Source of the DNA: JBCBKZ01 sp039026975 | GTDB lineage: Bacteria > Bacteroidota > Bacteroidia > J057 | Length of the DNA stretch: 13,526 bases | Reading direction: 5' to 3' | NCBI GenBank assembly: GCA_039026975.1 | Contig: JBCCLI010000161.1 | Span: 1-13,526, forward strand | Shown: positions 13,216-13,526 of the stretch, in pieces | Position numbering within the stretch: position 1 is the first letter of the stretch | Layout of the letters: every line of letters begins with the position of its first letter | The notes under the pieces: generated by a model | Databases searched by the model: none | The model's input: only the letters and a program-made list of their open reading frames with translations | Told to the model about the DNA's origin: nothing | Position numbers and translations under genes: made by a program

Positions 13216-13526
13216 TTAAGAGCCACTAGAACTATTCCCTCTTCCACTAGCTATCTGCTGTGCCTTCTGGAGTAGGTTCTCATATTTCTTCTTGCCAGCA
13301 TATCTACTTCTCACACTAGCGGGTAGGTTGCTTGGATTAAAGCCATTTTTCACCGCATTATCCAATGCTTTGTAGAATTCTCTGTCCTCATTCTGCTTTC
13401 CGTACAGAATAGCCAAACTTGTGTAGGCCCTTTGGTTGACAGCCTTGGTATAGGCGTTGGTCTTTCTTCTATCAAACTTTTGGATCACTTTATTGAAGTC
13501 ACGCTCAGCATCAGCGAACTGCCCTA
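13216..13526 (-). CDS. C-terminal part of a TPR-like protein (runs off right edge)
   Basis: An open minus-strand frame ends with TAA at 13216-13218 and stays open through the right edge. The GTG at 13488 is internal, because the preceding codons read GQFADAERDFNK in the same frame with no stop. The visible 103 residues contain helix-pair sequence typical of tetratricopeptide repeats, such as GQFADAERDFNKVI and NQRAYTSLAILYGKQNED, followed by a FYKALDNAVKNGFNPSNLPA segment. The end is a Gly/Ser-rich tail, ASGRGNSSSGS. TPR domains mediate protein contacts. The upstream part, including any signal peptide, lies outside the window, so location and partner are unknown. Convergent with the ABC/DUF3299 operon with a 14-bp gap. 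Confidence 0.7.
   Translation of the reverse strand, partial: GQFADAERDFNKVIQKFDRRKTNAYTKAVNQRAYTSLAILYGKQNEDREFYKALDNAVKNGFNPSNLPASVRSRYAGKKKYENLLQKAQQIASGRGNSSSGS

Noticed and set aside
13216..13488. A complete 90-residue gene starting at 13488
   Set aside because: That start is GTG and the frame stays open upstream to the window edge with TPR-like residues, so it is an internal codon of a longer gene.
1..13526. CRISPR arrays, tRNA or rRNA genes, phage or transposase genes
   Set aside because: Looked for spaced repeats, tRNA T-arm sequence and typical mobile-element proteins on both strands; none seen. The 20-bp repeats are contiguous with no spacers, so not a CRISPR.

Overview
The window looks like chromosome of a Bacteroidota bacterium, probably Cytophagales-like. 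The evidence is Bacteroidota-style promoter elements (a TTG-type -33 and TAnnTTTG -7), many lipoproteins with Bacteroidota-style signal peptides, and a very long secreted protein with GIG-S-x-P-x-LHV motifs of the kind common in that phylum. No species can be named from the sequence alone. There are no rRNA or tRNA genes, no CRISPR array, and no recognisable transposase, phage or plasmid gene.

Layout, left to right. 1-172 is the C-terminal tail of a sulfatase-like protein, followed after 11 bp by a small SdpI-family membrane protein (184-528). A GNAT acetyltransferase (644-1219) converges on, and overlaps by 7 bp, a 922-residue secreted fibre-like protein on the minus strand (1213-3981). A lipoprotein made of two cupin-like halves (4314-5054) ends in a strong intrinsic terminator. 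Then come a gluconokinase (5229-5732) and an SLC13/DASS-type sodium:carboxylate transporter (6110-7582). The 7583-8030 gap holds three exact 20-bp tandem repeats in an odd sequence island. A lipoprotein of unknown function (8031-8720, minus), a 512-bp gene-free gap and a lipoprotein glycerophosphodiester phosphodiesterase (9233-10150, minus) follow.

The most interesting part is 10151-13201. It is a tightly packed four-gene plus-strand operon: ABC ATPase, FtsX/MacB-like permease, and two paralogous exported DUF3299-type proteins with a CFFCG motif, one soluble and one a lipoprotein. The permease carries a His/Asp/Glu-rich extracytoplasmic loop built from a 14-residue tandem duplication. Just upstream lies a perfect 7-1-7 palindrome, AATACAA-G-TTGTATT, the geometry typical of Fur/Zur/PerR operators. 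Its right arm contains the TTG of a -33 element, placed 19 bp before a perfect TAnnTTTG -7 box. Together these suggest a metal-repressed, probably zinc-responsive, envelope ABC system of the type recalled in Pseudomonas (PA4063-PA4066) and possibly Vibrio (Zrg). The metal assignment is inference. The palindrome, promoter spacing, gene overlaps and repeats are directly visible.

The window closes with the C-terminal part of a TPR-like protein on the minus strand (13216 to the right edge).
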